From positions 44,733 through 108,732 of the forward strand of contig NZ_JMCL01000081.1 in NCBI RefSeq assembly GCF_000690905.1: a stretch of DNA of 64,000 nucleotides. The letters are read 5' to 3'. Shown here one piece after another: positions 35,630 through 44,435 of the stretch. The notes beneath the pieces are model-generated. The model worked only from the letters and a program-made list of their open reading frames with translations. It made no database searches and was not told the DNA's origin. This DNA is from Pseudomonas sp. Ant30-3 (GTDB lineage: Bacteria; Pseudomonadota; Gammaproteobacteria; Pseudomonadales; Pseudomonadaceae). Made by a program: the position numbers and the translations under genes. Every line of letters starts with the position of its first letter. Position 1 is the first letter of the stretch.

Positions 35630-36817
35630 TCACTGAATGCTCGACGCCAATTCAAAGATCGGGATGTACATCAGAATCACGATCACGCCAATCAACAACC
35701 CGATAAATGTCATCAGCAGCGGCTCGAACAAACGCACGAACCATTCGATCCAGCGGCTGATTTCTTCGTCGTAGAAATCGGCGCTGCGTTCCATCATTTG
35801 CCCGAGATTGCCAGACTGTTCGCCGGCGCGCAGCAGGCGCAGGGAAACGGGGGTGACGAGCTGGTTGAGTTCGAGGGCGGCGGACAGCGATTGTCCTTCG
35901 CGCACACGTTCGCAGGCCTGGTCGAGGCGCGCGCGGGAGCCGACGGTGAGCAGGTTGCGGACCATGCCCATGGCGGTGACGAGCGGGATGCCGCCTTGCA
36001 GCAGGATGCCCAGCGAGCGGTAGAAGCGGGCGAGTTCGTACATGAAGATGCGTTGGTGCACCGCCGGGAGTTTTTCGATGAGGCGGTCGACGCCGCGGCG
36101 GAAGGCCGGTTGGCGCTGGAGGAAGGCGAGGCCGACGATGATCGTCACCAGTGCGCCGAAAAACTCGCCCTGATGCGCATGCAGGAACATGCCGCAACTC
36201 ATCAGAACCTGCGACAGCCACGGCAGATTCGAACCGAGCCCTTCAAACACCAGACTGAAACGCGGCACCACGTAGCCCATCAAAAACAGCACCACGCCAC
36301 CGCCGACCACCAGCAACAGCAGCGGATAGATCGAGGCGCTGACGATGCGCTGCCGCACCTCGTCCATGCGCTGGCGGTAGCTGACGTAACGGCCCAGCGC
36401 GTCGCCGACAGCGCCGGTTTTTTCGCTGGATTGCACCAGTGCGACGTACAGCGGCGGGAACACCGCAGACAACTGACCAAGCGCCTGGGAGAACGATTTA
36501 CCTTCGTACAGCAGCCGCACCAGTCCGCTCAATGTCTTGCGCGCCTGTGGAGCGCTTTCTTTCTCTGCGAGGCTTTCCAGCGCATCGATCAATGGCAGCC
36601 CGGCATTCAGCAAAGTGGCCAGTTCCTGGCTGAACAGCACCAGGTTGAAGGTTTCCTTTTTGCGCAATCGCAGCGCTCGCCAGTGTCGCTCGACGTGCAG
36701 GCTGACCACGCGCAAACCCTGATCTTCAACGATGCGCCGAGCTTCGCTATGGCCAGGCGCTTCGACCGTCATCGAGACCACACCGGCCTTGCCCACGGCT
36801 TTGAGATGAAAGCGCAT
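35630..36817 (-). CDS. gspF: Type II secretion inner-membrane platform protein GspF
   Basis: A 395-residue polytopic protein with two GspF repeats, each ending in a membrane segment. Signatures are LPLIDALESLAEKE, LLYEGKSFSQALGQ and the second-repeat FYRSLGILLQGGIPLV, with GEQSGNLGQMMER. It anchors the ATPase and moves pseudopilins. I use ATG 36817, 8 nt after GGGGG; an ATG at 36835 overlaps the gspG stop (ATGA) and is also possible. It is the last gene of a two-gene minus-strand operon with gspG, while gspE and gspD are on the plus strand more than 13 kb away. Confidence 0.9.
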   Translation of the reverse strand: MRFHLKAVGKAGVVSMTVEAPGHSEARRIVEDQGLRVVSLHVERHWRALRLRKKETFNLVLFSQELATLLNAGLPLIDALESLAEKESAPQARKTLSGLVRLLYEGKSFSQALGQLSAVFPPLYVALVQSSEKTGAVGDALGRYVSYRQRMDEVRQRIVSASIYPLLLLVVGGGVVLFLMGYVVPRFSLVFEGLGSNLPWLSQVLMSCGMFLHAHQGEFFGALVTIIVGLAFLQRQPAFRRGVDRLIEKLPAVHQRIFMYELARFYRSLGILLQGGIPLVTAMGMVRNLLTVGSRARLDQACERVREGQSLSAALELNQLVTPVSLRLLRAGEQSGNLGQMMERSADFYDEEISRWIEWFVRLFEPLLMTFIGLLIGVIVILMYIPIFELASSIQ

Positions 36818-36831
36818 GCTCGACACCCCCG

Positions 36832-37266
36832 TCATTGCCAACTGGTGACTTCGGCGTTCTCACCTTCGCCGCCGGGCTGGCCGTCCTTGCCCATCGACAG
36901 CAGATCGTACTCGCCGTTTTCGCCGGGGTGGCGGTAGGCGTAGTTACGGCCCCACGGATCCTGCGGGAGTTTTTTCTGCAGGTACGGACCGGTCCAGCGG
37001 GTTTCATCGCTGGGGGCGGTGACCAGCGCCTGCAACCCCTGTTCGGTCGACGGGTAATGGCCGACCTCCAGGCGATACAGGTCCAGGGCTTTGCTCAGGC
37101 CTTCGATTTGCGCCTTGGCCACCTTCACTTCCGAGCGGCCGAGTTGAGCGAAATACTTCGGCGCGACGATACCGGCCAACAGCCCCAGCACCACCAGCAC
37201 CACCAACAGTTCGAGCAGGGTAAACCCGCGTTGGGAACGCGGAGCACAACGCAGACGCTGTTTCAT
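36832..37266 (-). CDS. gspG: Major pseudopilin GspG
   Basis: A 144-residue pseudopilin. The prepilin peptidase site is RG|FTLLELLVV (cleavage after G14, with E19 at +5). The GspG core follows: LDLYRLEVGHYPSTEQGLQAL and WGRNYAYRHPGENGEYDLLS, with the calcium-loop region near the C-terminus. It should form the secretion pseudopilus. The ATG at 37266 follows GAGG. It is coupled to gspF. No prepilin peptidase is in the window, so the chromosomal PilD is probably shared. Confidence 0.92.
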   Translation of the reverse strand: MKQRLRCAPRSQRGFTLLELLVVLVVLGLLAGIVAPKYFAQLGRSEVKVAKAQIEGLSKALDLYRLEVGHYPSTEQGLQALVTAPSDETRWTGPYLQKKLPQDPWGRNYAYRHPGENGEYDLLSMGKDGQPGGEGENAEVTSWQ

Positions 37267-37375
37267 GATGACCTCACACAATTAGGCAGAAGGGTCGCTG
37301 AGAGGTCTTATGCAATTGCCATGCTCACGCTCGGGCATCCTCCTCAACCTCCCGAATTACGGGGCTTTGCAGTTG

Positions 37376-37391
37376 CGGCACAGTGCTTGCG
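37376..37391 (+). promoter_or_regulatory. Sigma-54 (-24/-12) promoter-like site before the lytic transglycosylase
   Basis: CGGCACAGTGCTTGCG matches TGGCAC-N5-TTGCA at all but the first and last base. GG (37377-37378) and GC (37389-37390) are at the required spacing. It is 72 bp before the transglycosylase start. Confidence 0.6.
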
Positions 37392-37462
37392 TATGGCTGA
37401 TCCACGACCGTCCATTGGGGCATTACCCCCACTTTCCGGGGCCGGTCAGGGGAGGCACAACA

Positions 37463-38071
37463 ATGAAAACACTCACCACCGGACTGCTCGGTTTTCTGCT
37501 GCTGACCGGCGTCGCTCAGGCCGATGTGTTCGTTTCCGTAGACGCCAAGGGCAGCTACGTGCTGTCCAATGTCCACCGTCCCGGCCGTACTTATGAACGG
37601 GTCATTCGCGACCCGCAATCGTCGCTGGTCAGCCTTGATCAGCAACCGCAAATGATCGCCCGGCAGCCCTATGCCGAACTGGTCTCGGCGGCGGCCACAG
37701 CGCATCAATTGCCGGCCGCGTTGTTGCACGCGGTGATCCAGGCCGAGTCCAGTTACAACGCCGAAGCGACGTCGCCGAAGGGTGCGGGCGGGTTGATGCA
37801 GCTGATGCCCGACACCGCTCGCGAGCTGGGGGTGAAGGACGTCTATGACCCCAAATCCAATATTCAGGGAGGCGCGCGTTATCTCAAGCGCTTGATGATC
37901 CTGTTCGACAACGACATCAGCCTCGCGGTGGCCGCTTATAACGCCGGGCCGCAGGCGGTCCTGAGCCGTGGCGGCGTGATCCCGCCGTTCACCGAAACCC
38001 AGCGTTACGTGCCGAATGTGCTGCGCCAATACCGGCGATTGCAAGGCCTGGCGGTGGATGCGCCGCTGTGA
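37463..38071 (+). CDS. Periplasmic lytic transglycosylase (SLT/MltE-like)
   Basis: A 202-residue protein. The signal peptide ends in GVAQA (residue 20). A lead domain with a DUF4124-like look (DVFVSVDAKGSYVLSNV) precedes the SLT domain: catalytic E95 in VIQAESSYNAEA, then SPKGAGGLMQLMPDTARELG and ARYLKRLMILF, and AVAAYNAGPQAV. It cuts glycan strands of peptidoglycan, and such enzymes often open space for envelope-spanning machines. GGGGAGG precedes the ATG. It is divergent from gspG, with the multicopper oxidase gene downstream. Confidence 0.9.
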   Translation: MKTLTTGLLGFLLLTGVAQADVFVSVDAKGSYVLSNVHRPGRTYERVIRDPQSSLVSLDQQPQMIARQPYAELVSAAATAHQLPAALLHAVIQAESSYNAEATSPKGAGGLMQLMPDTARELGVKDVYDPKSNIQGGARYLKRLMILFDNDISLAVAAYNAGPQAVLSRGGVIPPFTETQRYVPNVLRQYRRLQGLAVDAPL

Positions 38072-38081
38072 TTGGGGGCTG

Positions 38082-38095
38082 CCCCGAATGTGGGG
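38082..38095. promoter_or_regulatory. CCCCR-N4-TGGGG palindrome, possible activator site
   Basis: CCCCGAATGTGGGG closely matches the two sites at 50220-50233 and 50261-50274 in front of the response-regulator gene. It is about 280 bp upstream of the sigma-54 element of the oxidase, a distance allowed for enhancer binding. Confidence 0.35.
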
Positions 38096-38156
38096 AAGCG
38101 CGCCGGATTTTTTACGAGATGGGCCGACTGCAAAAATTGCGGCTGGCACAAAAAAC

Positions 38157-38243
38157 TGTAGGAGCAAGCTTGCTCGCGAAAGCGGTGTCATTCAAGCAAG
38201 ACGGTGACTGACCCACCGGTATCGCGAGCAAGCTTGCTCCTAC
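38157..38243. repeat. REPIN: two inverted REP elements
   Basis: TGTAGGAGCAAGCTTGCTCGCGA and its inverse TCGCGAGCAAGCTTGCTCCTACG face each other with about 42 bp between them. It sits between the transglycosylase and the oxidase promoter. Confidence 0.8.
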
Positions 38244-38359
38244 GAAGACGGTGATCCGCATCCGCAGTGGCCCGCCCGTTATGGGGGAGTGGGTGGGGAA
38301 TATCCCCCGGCCTATTCAAATAGGTTCGCAACTCACTGAATCAATGGACTAATTTTTTA

Positions 38360-38375
38360 TGGCATGCCGATTGCT
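38360..38375 (+). promoter_or_regulatory. Sigma-54 (-24/-12) promoter of the multicopper oxidase gene
   Basis: TGGCATGCCGATTGCT matches TGGCAC-N5-TTGCA at all but two bases. GG is at 38361-38362 and GC at 38373-38374. It lies 55 bp before the oxidase ATG. RpoN control fits what is known for manganese oxidation in P. putida GB-1, where the sigma-54-type regulator MnxR is required. Confidence 0.75.
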
Positions 38376-38430
38376 CCAGCGACATTGTCGTGAACCATTC
38401 CTTTGAGCACCTACTGCGAGGTCCATCATC

Positions 38431-41400
38431 ATGACCGGCAAATCCAACGCTCAGTCTCTGTTCCACTTGCTGCTGTCGGTGACGTCGATGATCGGCCTCA
38501 GTCAAGCGCAAGCAGCCCTGCGCTGTGAGCGCAACCTGGTCGCCAACGTCGTGGCGCTGGACCAGCCGCTGATGTTCAACCGCCTCGGTGCGCAGAACGT
38601 CAACGGCATGATGTACGCCCTGCGCCGCGACGTGGTCGACGACCACGATAAGTCGCTGGCCCAGGGCGGCGCGGCGGTGCCGGGGAAAGTGTCGCTGCGC
38701 CCCGACAAACGCCCGCGGCCACTGGTGCTACGGGTCGCTGCCGGCGACTGCCTGACCGTCAACCTGCAAAACCTGCTGGCCTATCAAGCCAACCCACACT
38801 CCTTGGACGATGGCGGCGAGGAGGAGGGCGAAGAAGAGGAAGGCCACGAAGATGAAGACCTGCAAAACGCCAATCAGCAATCCTTCAAGGCCGATGAGCA
38901 GGTGCGCGATCGTCACGTCGGTTTCCAGGTCAACGGCCTGCAAGCGGTCAACAGCATTGATGACATTTCCTCCTACACCGGGCGAAACGCCAATACCCTG
39001 ATCGCCCCCGGCGCCAGCCGCACCTACACCCTGTACGCCGAGCGCGAAGGTGCGTTCACCGTCAGCAGCCGTGGCGCGACGTTCGGCAGCGAAGGCACCG
39101 CAGGCAACAATGCCAATGGTTTGTTCGGCCAGGTGGCAGTGATGCCCAAAGGGGCAAAAATTTATCGCAATACGCTGACTGAAGAAGAAATGCGCCTGGC
39201 CAGCACCGGCCGTACACCGGCCGGCCAGCCCATCGTCGATTACCAGGCGCGCTACCCGCAGCGCGAACCGTGGATCCGTGAAGGCAAGGCCGGTACGCCG
39301 ATCCTGGGTATGATCGATGGCAATGAGATCATCACCAACGAAGCCGATGCCGTGGTCATGGGCAGTAACGCCGACGGCAGTTTCCCGGCCTCAACGTATC
39401 CGCTGGAAACCCTCGGCAAACGCAACCCGGCGATACCGAATCGACTCGAAGCCTTCCGCGATTTCTCCTCGCAATTCCAGGATGAAACCGCCGTGACCCA
39501 GGCATTCCCCGCTTACTGGGCGGACCCGGTGATGGGCCATGTGCTGGAACCGACCCGCGACTCCTTCATGATCAACTACGGCTCCGGCGGCCTGGGCGCC
39601 GAAGTGCTCGCCAACCGCCTGGGTGTGGGGCCGATGCACGATTGCCTGTCCTGCGCCTATGAGGAGTTTTTCCTCAGTTCGCATACCGTCGGTGACGTCG
39701 CGATGCTGGTGGACGTACCAGCCAACTCCGGCCTTGAAAACATCGCCCCGGGGCAGACACCGAGCGCTGATCAGGTCGGAATCAAGGCGACCATGGCGCT
39801 GTACCCGTCCGAACCTTCCAACGTCAACCACAGTTACATCGGTGACTTCGTCAAATTCCGCAACACGCATAATGGTTATGAACACCACATCTTCCACCTG
39901 CACGGACACCAGTGGCTGTTCAATCCCAATGACGACAACTCCGATTACCTCGACGCCCAGGGCATCGGTCCGGGCTCCGGCTACACCTATGAAATCGCCA
40001 ACGGCGGTTCAGGCAACCGCAACCGCGTCGCTGGCGATGCCGTCTATCACTGTCACTTCTACCCGCACTTCGCCCAGGGCATGTGGGCCATGTGGCGAGT
40101 GCATGACGTGTTCGAAGAAGGCACCAAACTGGAAGTGTCGCAACAGGGCGAGGACGGCTTCCACAGTGAGCCTTTCGCATTGCGCAGCGGTAAACCGGCG
40201 GCGGGCGCACGGGCCTTGCCCGATGGCGAAATTGTTGCAGGCACCCCGATCCCCGCGATCGTGCCGCTGCCTGGCAAAGCCATGCCGCCCATGCCGGGCA
40301 AAGTTGCAGTGGTGCCTAAAGTCGGCACAACCCTGCTCGCCGCTGGCGATGACGATGATGATGACGAAGCCGGCGATGACGACGGCCCCGGCGATGTGCA
40401 GGCCATCGGTTCCCTGGCCCTTGTGGATCGCAGTGAAGCCAACCGCAACGCCGACGGCAGCCTGAAAAACCCTGGCTATCCGTTCTGGATCGGGGGCATG
40501 GAAAGCTCGGTCGGCCAACGCCCGCCAACGCCGCCTCTGGACATGCTCGACGCCGCCACGGCGCAAAGCCTGAAAGCCAGCGGCAATGCCTTGTGGGCCA
40601 ACCTTGACCCTGCGCAGTCGGGCGGCTGGGACGGCGGACTGGGGCGGCACACGCTGGATGGCGTCTCGGCCGGTGGCCAGGCGCAGACCGTGACCACCTC
40701 TCTGGATTTCTCCAAGTCAGTGACCCGCGCCAAACCGATTTACCTGCCCGAAGAAGGCACTGAAGTCGAACAGGCGGCCATGTTGTTCCACTCCAAAAAA
40801 GATCACCCGAGCTTCGCCTTGCTGCCGGGTAATCAAATCGTGGCGCGCAGCTTCCGCACCAACGGCGCACTGCCAATCGCTGGCGCGCCTTATTACGAAC
40901 CGTGCATGGATGACCGGCAAAAACGCCTGACCAGCAGCGCCGGCACGGGTGAATTTGCCAGCGGCGAGCGCGCCGACGGCATGTCGTTTCTCGGCAGCTC
41001 GAACTTCACCGCCGACCGTCCGCGTGTCTATAAAGCCGCCAACATCCAGTTTGACGCGGTGTACAACAAAGTCGGTTATCACTTCCCGCAAGCGCGCATC
41101 CTCGCATTGTGGGAAGACGCCTGGCCGGTGATCACCAAACAGCGTCCGCCAGAGCCGCTGGTGATGCGCATGAACACCTTCGATTGCGTGCAATACCAGC
41201 AAACCAACCTGGTGCCGGCCACTTATGAAATGGACGATTATCAGGTACGCACACCGACCGACGTGATCGGCCAGCACATTCATTTGCCGAAATGGGACCT
41301 GACCTCAGCCGATGGTTCGGCCAACGGCTGGAACTACGAAGACGGCGTGCTCTCACCTGGCGCCGTGCAGGAACGCATTGAGGCGATTCGTGAGTTCAAC

Positions 41401-44271
41401 GACTGCGAAGGCGCGGATCCGCGTGACGGCACACCCGCGTGTCCGAAAGCGAAAAATCACCCGTACTTCGGCCAGTTCGGCCGGGCCGACTGGGTGGGTG
41501 CGCGGACAGCAATGCAGCGTTGGTTCATCGATCCGGTGATCAACATCAAAGGCGTCGATCGTGGCCTGGGCACCATTTTCACCCACGACCACCTCGGCCC
41601 ATCGACGCACCAGCAGATCGGTCTGTACGCCACCGTGCTTGCCGAGCCTGCCGGTTCCACCTGGTTCCATGGCGAAACCGGCGAACCTTTGCACAGCGGT
41701 GCACGGCAGGATGGCGGGCCGACTTCGTGGCAAGCGGTGGTCTCTACCGGCGACATCGACGGTGACGGCCGCAATGACAGCTTCCGCGAGTTCTTCCTGG
41801 AGTACAGCGACTTCCAGCACGCCTATGAAGCCGGCGTCTATGTTGGTGCCGGGCCCAATGGCGTGCCGGATCCACAAGCGTTCCCGGCCACTGCCGACAC
41901 GTTCCGCTACGCGATTAACCCGCCGGTGCGCGACAACACCAGCCAGTTGCTCGAACAAGTGGTGGAAGTGCGTGGCGGGGTGCTGCCGGTCTGCCCAAGC
42001 CGGCCTTGCCCGCAAGCGATCTCGGTGGATGACCCGGGCATGTTCGTCGTCAATTACCGTAACGAACCGCTGGCCCTGCGGGTGTACGACCCGAACAAGG
42101 TCGGCCCGGACGGCAAGCGCGGCATGCAGGCCGACGGCCTTGGCGGTGACCTCGCTTACGCCATGCAAAGCCGTACCGACCGGGCGATTCCGGCGATGAA
42201 CCTCGCGCCCAACCTGATCACCTCGGCGAGCGGCCCAACCGGTGGCACCACGCTGTTCCCGCCGCACATCAACCGTGGTTCGGAGCCGGGCGATCCGTTC
42301 ACGCCGATGCTGCGTACCTACACCGGTGACAACGTGCGGCTACGGGTGCACGCCGGCGGTCACGAAGAAGAGCACAACGTGACGTTGCACGGGGTGAAAT
42401 GGCTGCAAAGCGGCACCGGTTACGGCAACAGCTCCAACTCGGGCTGGCGCGCATCGCAGATGGTCGGGATCTCCGAGCAGATGGGCTTCGTCGCACCTGT
42501 CTCGATGCTCTCCAGTTCGGCGGCGACCACCGGCGATTACCTGTACTCGATGGACGCTTCGCTCGAAGGCTACTGGAACGGCATCTGGGGAGTGATGCGC
42601 AACTACACCGCGCAGCGCAGCGATCTGTTCGCGTTGCCGAACAATCCGAAACCAATGGGCATGCGCAACACCGTGGCGTTCGATGGCACCTGCCCACGGA
42701 TGAGCGCCAACCCCAACGGCATCGGCACACGGCCCACCGTGCAGCGCAACTACGACGTGGTCGCGGTGCTGGCTAACGACATCCTGCCGAATCCGTTGGG
42801 CCTGACCATCGGCGATCCAGCCGGGATTGGCCAACACGTCGGCGGTCCATTGAATGCGGCCGGAGGCACCCTGGTGTACAACTCGCGGACCGTGAGCATC
42901 CCGCAGGTCACCATCACCGATCCGGAAGATGGCGAGACCTTCACCGTCGGCGGGCAGAGCGGGCCGCTGCATGACCCGACTGCCGTGTTGTATGTGCGCA
43001 AGGGCGATCTCGATGCAGCCACCGGCAAGCTCAAGCCCGGCATACCGGTCGAGCCGCTGGTACTGCGCGCCGCTGCGGGTGATTGCATCAACATCACCCT
43101 GGAAAACCGCTTGCCGAGTGTGATGCCTGACCTGGCCCAAACGGCAATTCTGCAGGGCCTGGCCAAGCGTGACCGCAACGACGGGCAAGGTTCGACGACC
43201 TTCAACAACAACTTGTTGCGGCCGTCCAGCCACGTTGGCCTGCATGCGCAATTGCTGGCCTATGACATCACTAAATCCGATGGCACCAACGTCGGCGCCA
43301 ACCCGATCCAGACCGTGCCACCGCGTGTCGGCAGCACCGGTGCTTACCCGACCCGTACCTATCAGTACTACGCCGGGCACCTGGAACGCGAAGGCAAACC
43401 GGTCACTCAGCTGGGCCGTAACGTTGACAACATCAACGCCACGGCGGTGGAATTCGGCGGCTTGAATTTCACCCCGGCGGATGTGATCAAGCAACCGCAA
43501 AAAGGCCTGGGCGGGGCCATGAGCGTGCTGCCGATCGGTTCGACCTGGGTTGAAGATGCCAAGCGTGCTTCAGCCACGGTGACCGCGCCGGGGCAGACGG
43601 TCTATCGCGACTTTGCGATGGTGTGGCAGAAAGCCTTGAACACCCGTTGGGCGAATGGCCGCCCGGTCGAAGGCATCGCCTCGGAAGGCAACGGCATACC
43701 GAATGATCCGAAAGACAACGCCAGCATGGCCGCCAACTACAAGGTTGAGCCGATGTGGTTCCGCTTCGGCCTGGCCCCTGATGCACCGTTCGGTCACGCC
43801 GGCAGCCCCGGCACCTACGGCGACGTGCCGAATGCGCACATGGCTTTCAGCAACGCGCTAGTGGCCGGTGATCCGCAGACGCCGGTGTTTTATGTGAAAC
43901 CGGGGCAACCGTTCCGCACGCATATCCTGATGCCGTCCGGTGGCAGCCGTGGTTCGACCTTCCAGCTCGACGGTCACGTCTGGTCGGTCAACCCGTTCCT
44001 GTCGGAGAAGAGCGATGCCAGTGGTTACCCGTTGAGTGCGCCAGGCATTGGCTCGGTGCGGTTCGGTTACAACCCGATGTCGATGTACATCGGCGCCCGG
44101 GAAAGCGTGCTGCCAGCAGCGCACTTCAGCTTCATGCACCCGAGCGCCGGCGGCAGCAATGCGATCCCGGGCGACTACCTCTACCGCGACAACGCCTCGT
44201 TCGGCAGCGCCGCCGGTTTGTGGGGATTGCTGCGGGTTACCAATGAACCAGAACCCGCCCCGGCTCCGTAG
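38431..44271 (+). CDS. Giant secreted multicopper oxidase, MnxG/McoA type (manganese oxidase)
   Basis: A 1946-residue protein with a Sec signal peptide (about 1-28, ending AQA). Copper motifs appear in permuted order: HHIFHLHGH at 485-493 and the type-1 motif HCHFYPHFAQGM at 540-551 come first, then HIH at 949-951 and HDH at 1052-1054. Another His cluster (H1311, H1315, H1320) lies later. Acidic inserts are at about 128-143 and 640-654, and DIDGDGRND at 1108 looks like a calcium-binding loop. Size and motifs match the Pseudomonas Mn(II) oxidases MnxG and McoA; I cannot tell which paralogue it is. It should act outside the cell or at its surface. SCO chaperones and a secretion system lie around it. 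Confidence 0.9.
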   Translation: MTGKSNAQSLFHLLLSVTSMIGLSQAQAALRCERNLVANVVALDQPLMFNRLGAQNVNGMMYALRRDVVDDHDKSLAQGGAAVPGKVSLRPDKRPRPLVLRVAAGDCLTVNLQNLLAYQANPHSLDDGGEEEGEEEEGHEDEDLQNANQQSFKADEQVRDRHVGFQVNGLQAVNSIDDISSYTGRNANTLIAPGASRTYTLYAEREGAFTVSSRGATFGSEGTAGNNANGLFGQVAVMPKGAKIYRNTLTEEEMRLASTGRTPAGQPIVDYQARYPQREPWIREGKAGTPILGMIDGNEIITNEADAVVMGSNADGSFPASTYPLETLGKRNPAIPNRLEAFRDFSSQFQDETAVTQAFPAYWADPVMGHVLEPTRDSFMINYGSGGLGAEVLANRLGVGPMHDCLSCAYEEFFLSSHTVGDVAMLVDVPANSGLENIAPGQTPSADQVGIKATMALYPSEPSNVNHSYIGDFVKFRNTHNGYEHHIFHLHGHQWLFNPNDDNSDYLDAQGIGPGSGYTYEIANGGSGNRNRVAGDAVYHCHFYPHFAQGMWAMWRVHDVFEEGTKLEVSQQGEDGFHSEPFALRSGKPAAGARALPDGEIVAGTPIPAIVPLPGKAMPPMPGKVAVVPKVGTTLLAAGDDDDDDEAGDDDGPGDVQAIGSLALVDRSEANRNADGSLKNPGYPFWIGGMESSVGQRPPTPPLDMLDAATAQSLKASGNALWANLDPAQSGGWDGGLGRHTLDGVSAGGQAQTVTTSLDFSKSVTRAKPIYLPEEGTEVEQAAMLFHSKKDHPSFALLPGNQIVARSFRTNGALPIAGAPYYEPCMDDRQKRLTSSAGTGEFASGERADGMSFLGSSNFTADRPRVYKAANIQFDAVYNKVGYHFPQARILALWEDAWPVITKQRPPEPLVMRMNTFDCVQYQQTNLVPATYEMDDYQVRTPTDVIGQHIHLPKWDLTSADGSANGWNYEDGVLSPGAVQERIEAIREFNDCEGADPRDGTPACPKAKNHPYFGQFGRADWVGARTAMQRWFIDPVINIKGVDRGLGTIFTHDHLGPSTHQQIGLYATVLAEPAGSTWFHGETGEPLHSGARQDGGPTSWQAVVSTGDIDGDGRNDSFREFFLEYSDFQHAYEAGVYVGAGPNGVPDPQAFPATADTFRYAINPPVRDNTSQLLEQVVEVRGGVLPVCPSRPCPQAISVDDPGMFVVNYRNEPLALRVYDPNKVGPDGKRGMQADGLGGDLAYAMQSRTDRAIPAMNLAPNLITSASGPTGGTTLFPPHINRGSEPGDPFTPMLRTYTGDNVRLRVHAGGHEEEHNVTLHGVKWLQSGTGYGNSSNSGWRASQMVGISEQMGFVAPVSMLSSSAATTGDYLYSMDASLEGYWNGIWGVMRNYTAQRSDLFALPNNPKPMGMRNTVAFDGTCPRMSANPNGIGTRPTVQRNYDVVAVLANDILPNPLGLTIGDPAGIGQHVGGPLNAAGGTLVYNSRTVSIPQVTITDPEDGETFTVGGQSGPLHDPTAVLYVRKGDLDAATGKLKPGIPVEPLVLRAAAGDCINITLENRLPSVMPDLAQTAILQGLAKRDRNDGQGSTTFNNNLLRPSSHVGLHAQLLAYDITKSDGTNVGANPIQTVPPRVGSTGAYPTRTYQYYAGHLEREGKPVTQLGRNVDNINATAVEFGGLNFTPADVIKQPQKGLGGAMSVLPIGSTWVEDAKRASATVTAPGQTVYRDFAMVWQKALNTRWANGRPVEGIASEGNGIPNDPKDNASMAANYKVEPMWFRFGLAPDAPFGHAGSPGTYGDVPNAHMAFSNALVAGDPQTPVFYVKPGQPFRTHILMPSGGSRGSTFQLDGHVWSVNPFLSEKSDASGYPLSAPGIGSVRFGYNPMSMYIGARESVLPAAHFSFMHPSAGGSNAIPGDYLYRDNASFGSAAGLWGLLRVTNEPEPAPAP

Positions 44272-44312
44272 AAAGGAAGGTTGAGGTGTGTGGCGGGAGA
44301 CGCCGCACACCT

Positions 44313-44397
44313 TGTGGGAGCGAGCCTGCTCGCGAAAGCGTTATTTGCCTCACTGCAAACCGAGGTGACTTCTTCGCGAGCAGGCTCGCTCCCACAG
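44313..44397. repeat. REPIN: two inverted REP elements
   Basis: TGTGGGAGCGAGCCTGCTCGCGAA and TTCGCGAGCAGGCTCGCTCCCACA face each other over about 36 bp, between the oxidase and the YVTN gene. In the transcript they would form a very stable stem that could protect the oxidase message. Confidence 0.85.
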
Positions 44398-44435
44398 CGG
44401 CGCGCCCAAGGCAGATTGATGAGGGGAGAATCACC

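Larger units (their letters stand above)
38072..38430. other. 359-bp control region before the multicopper oxidase
   Basis: No gene. In order it contains CCCCGAATGTGGGG (38082-38095), a REPIN (38157-38243), a G-rich run (38282-38298) followed by TATCCCCC, and a strong sigma-54 element (38360-38375). The oxidase ATG is at 38431. Confidence 0.7.

Noticed and set aside
38431..44271. Assigning either mnxG or mcoA as the gene name
   Set aside because: The two Pseudomonas paralogues are alike in size and motifs, and I cannot separate them by eye without an alignment.
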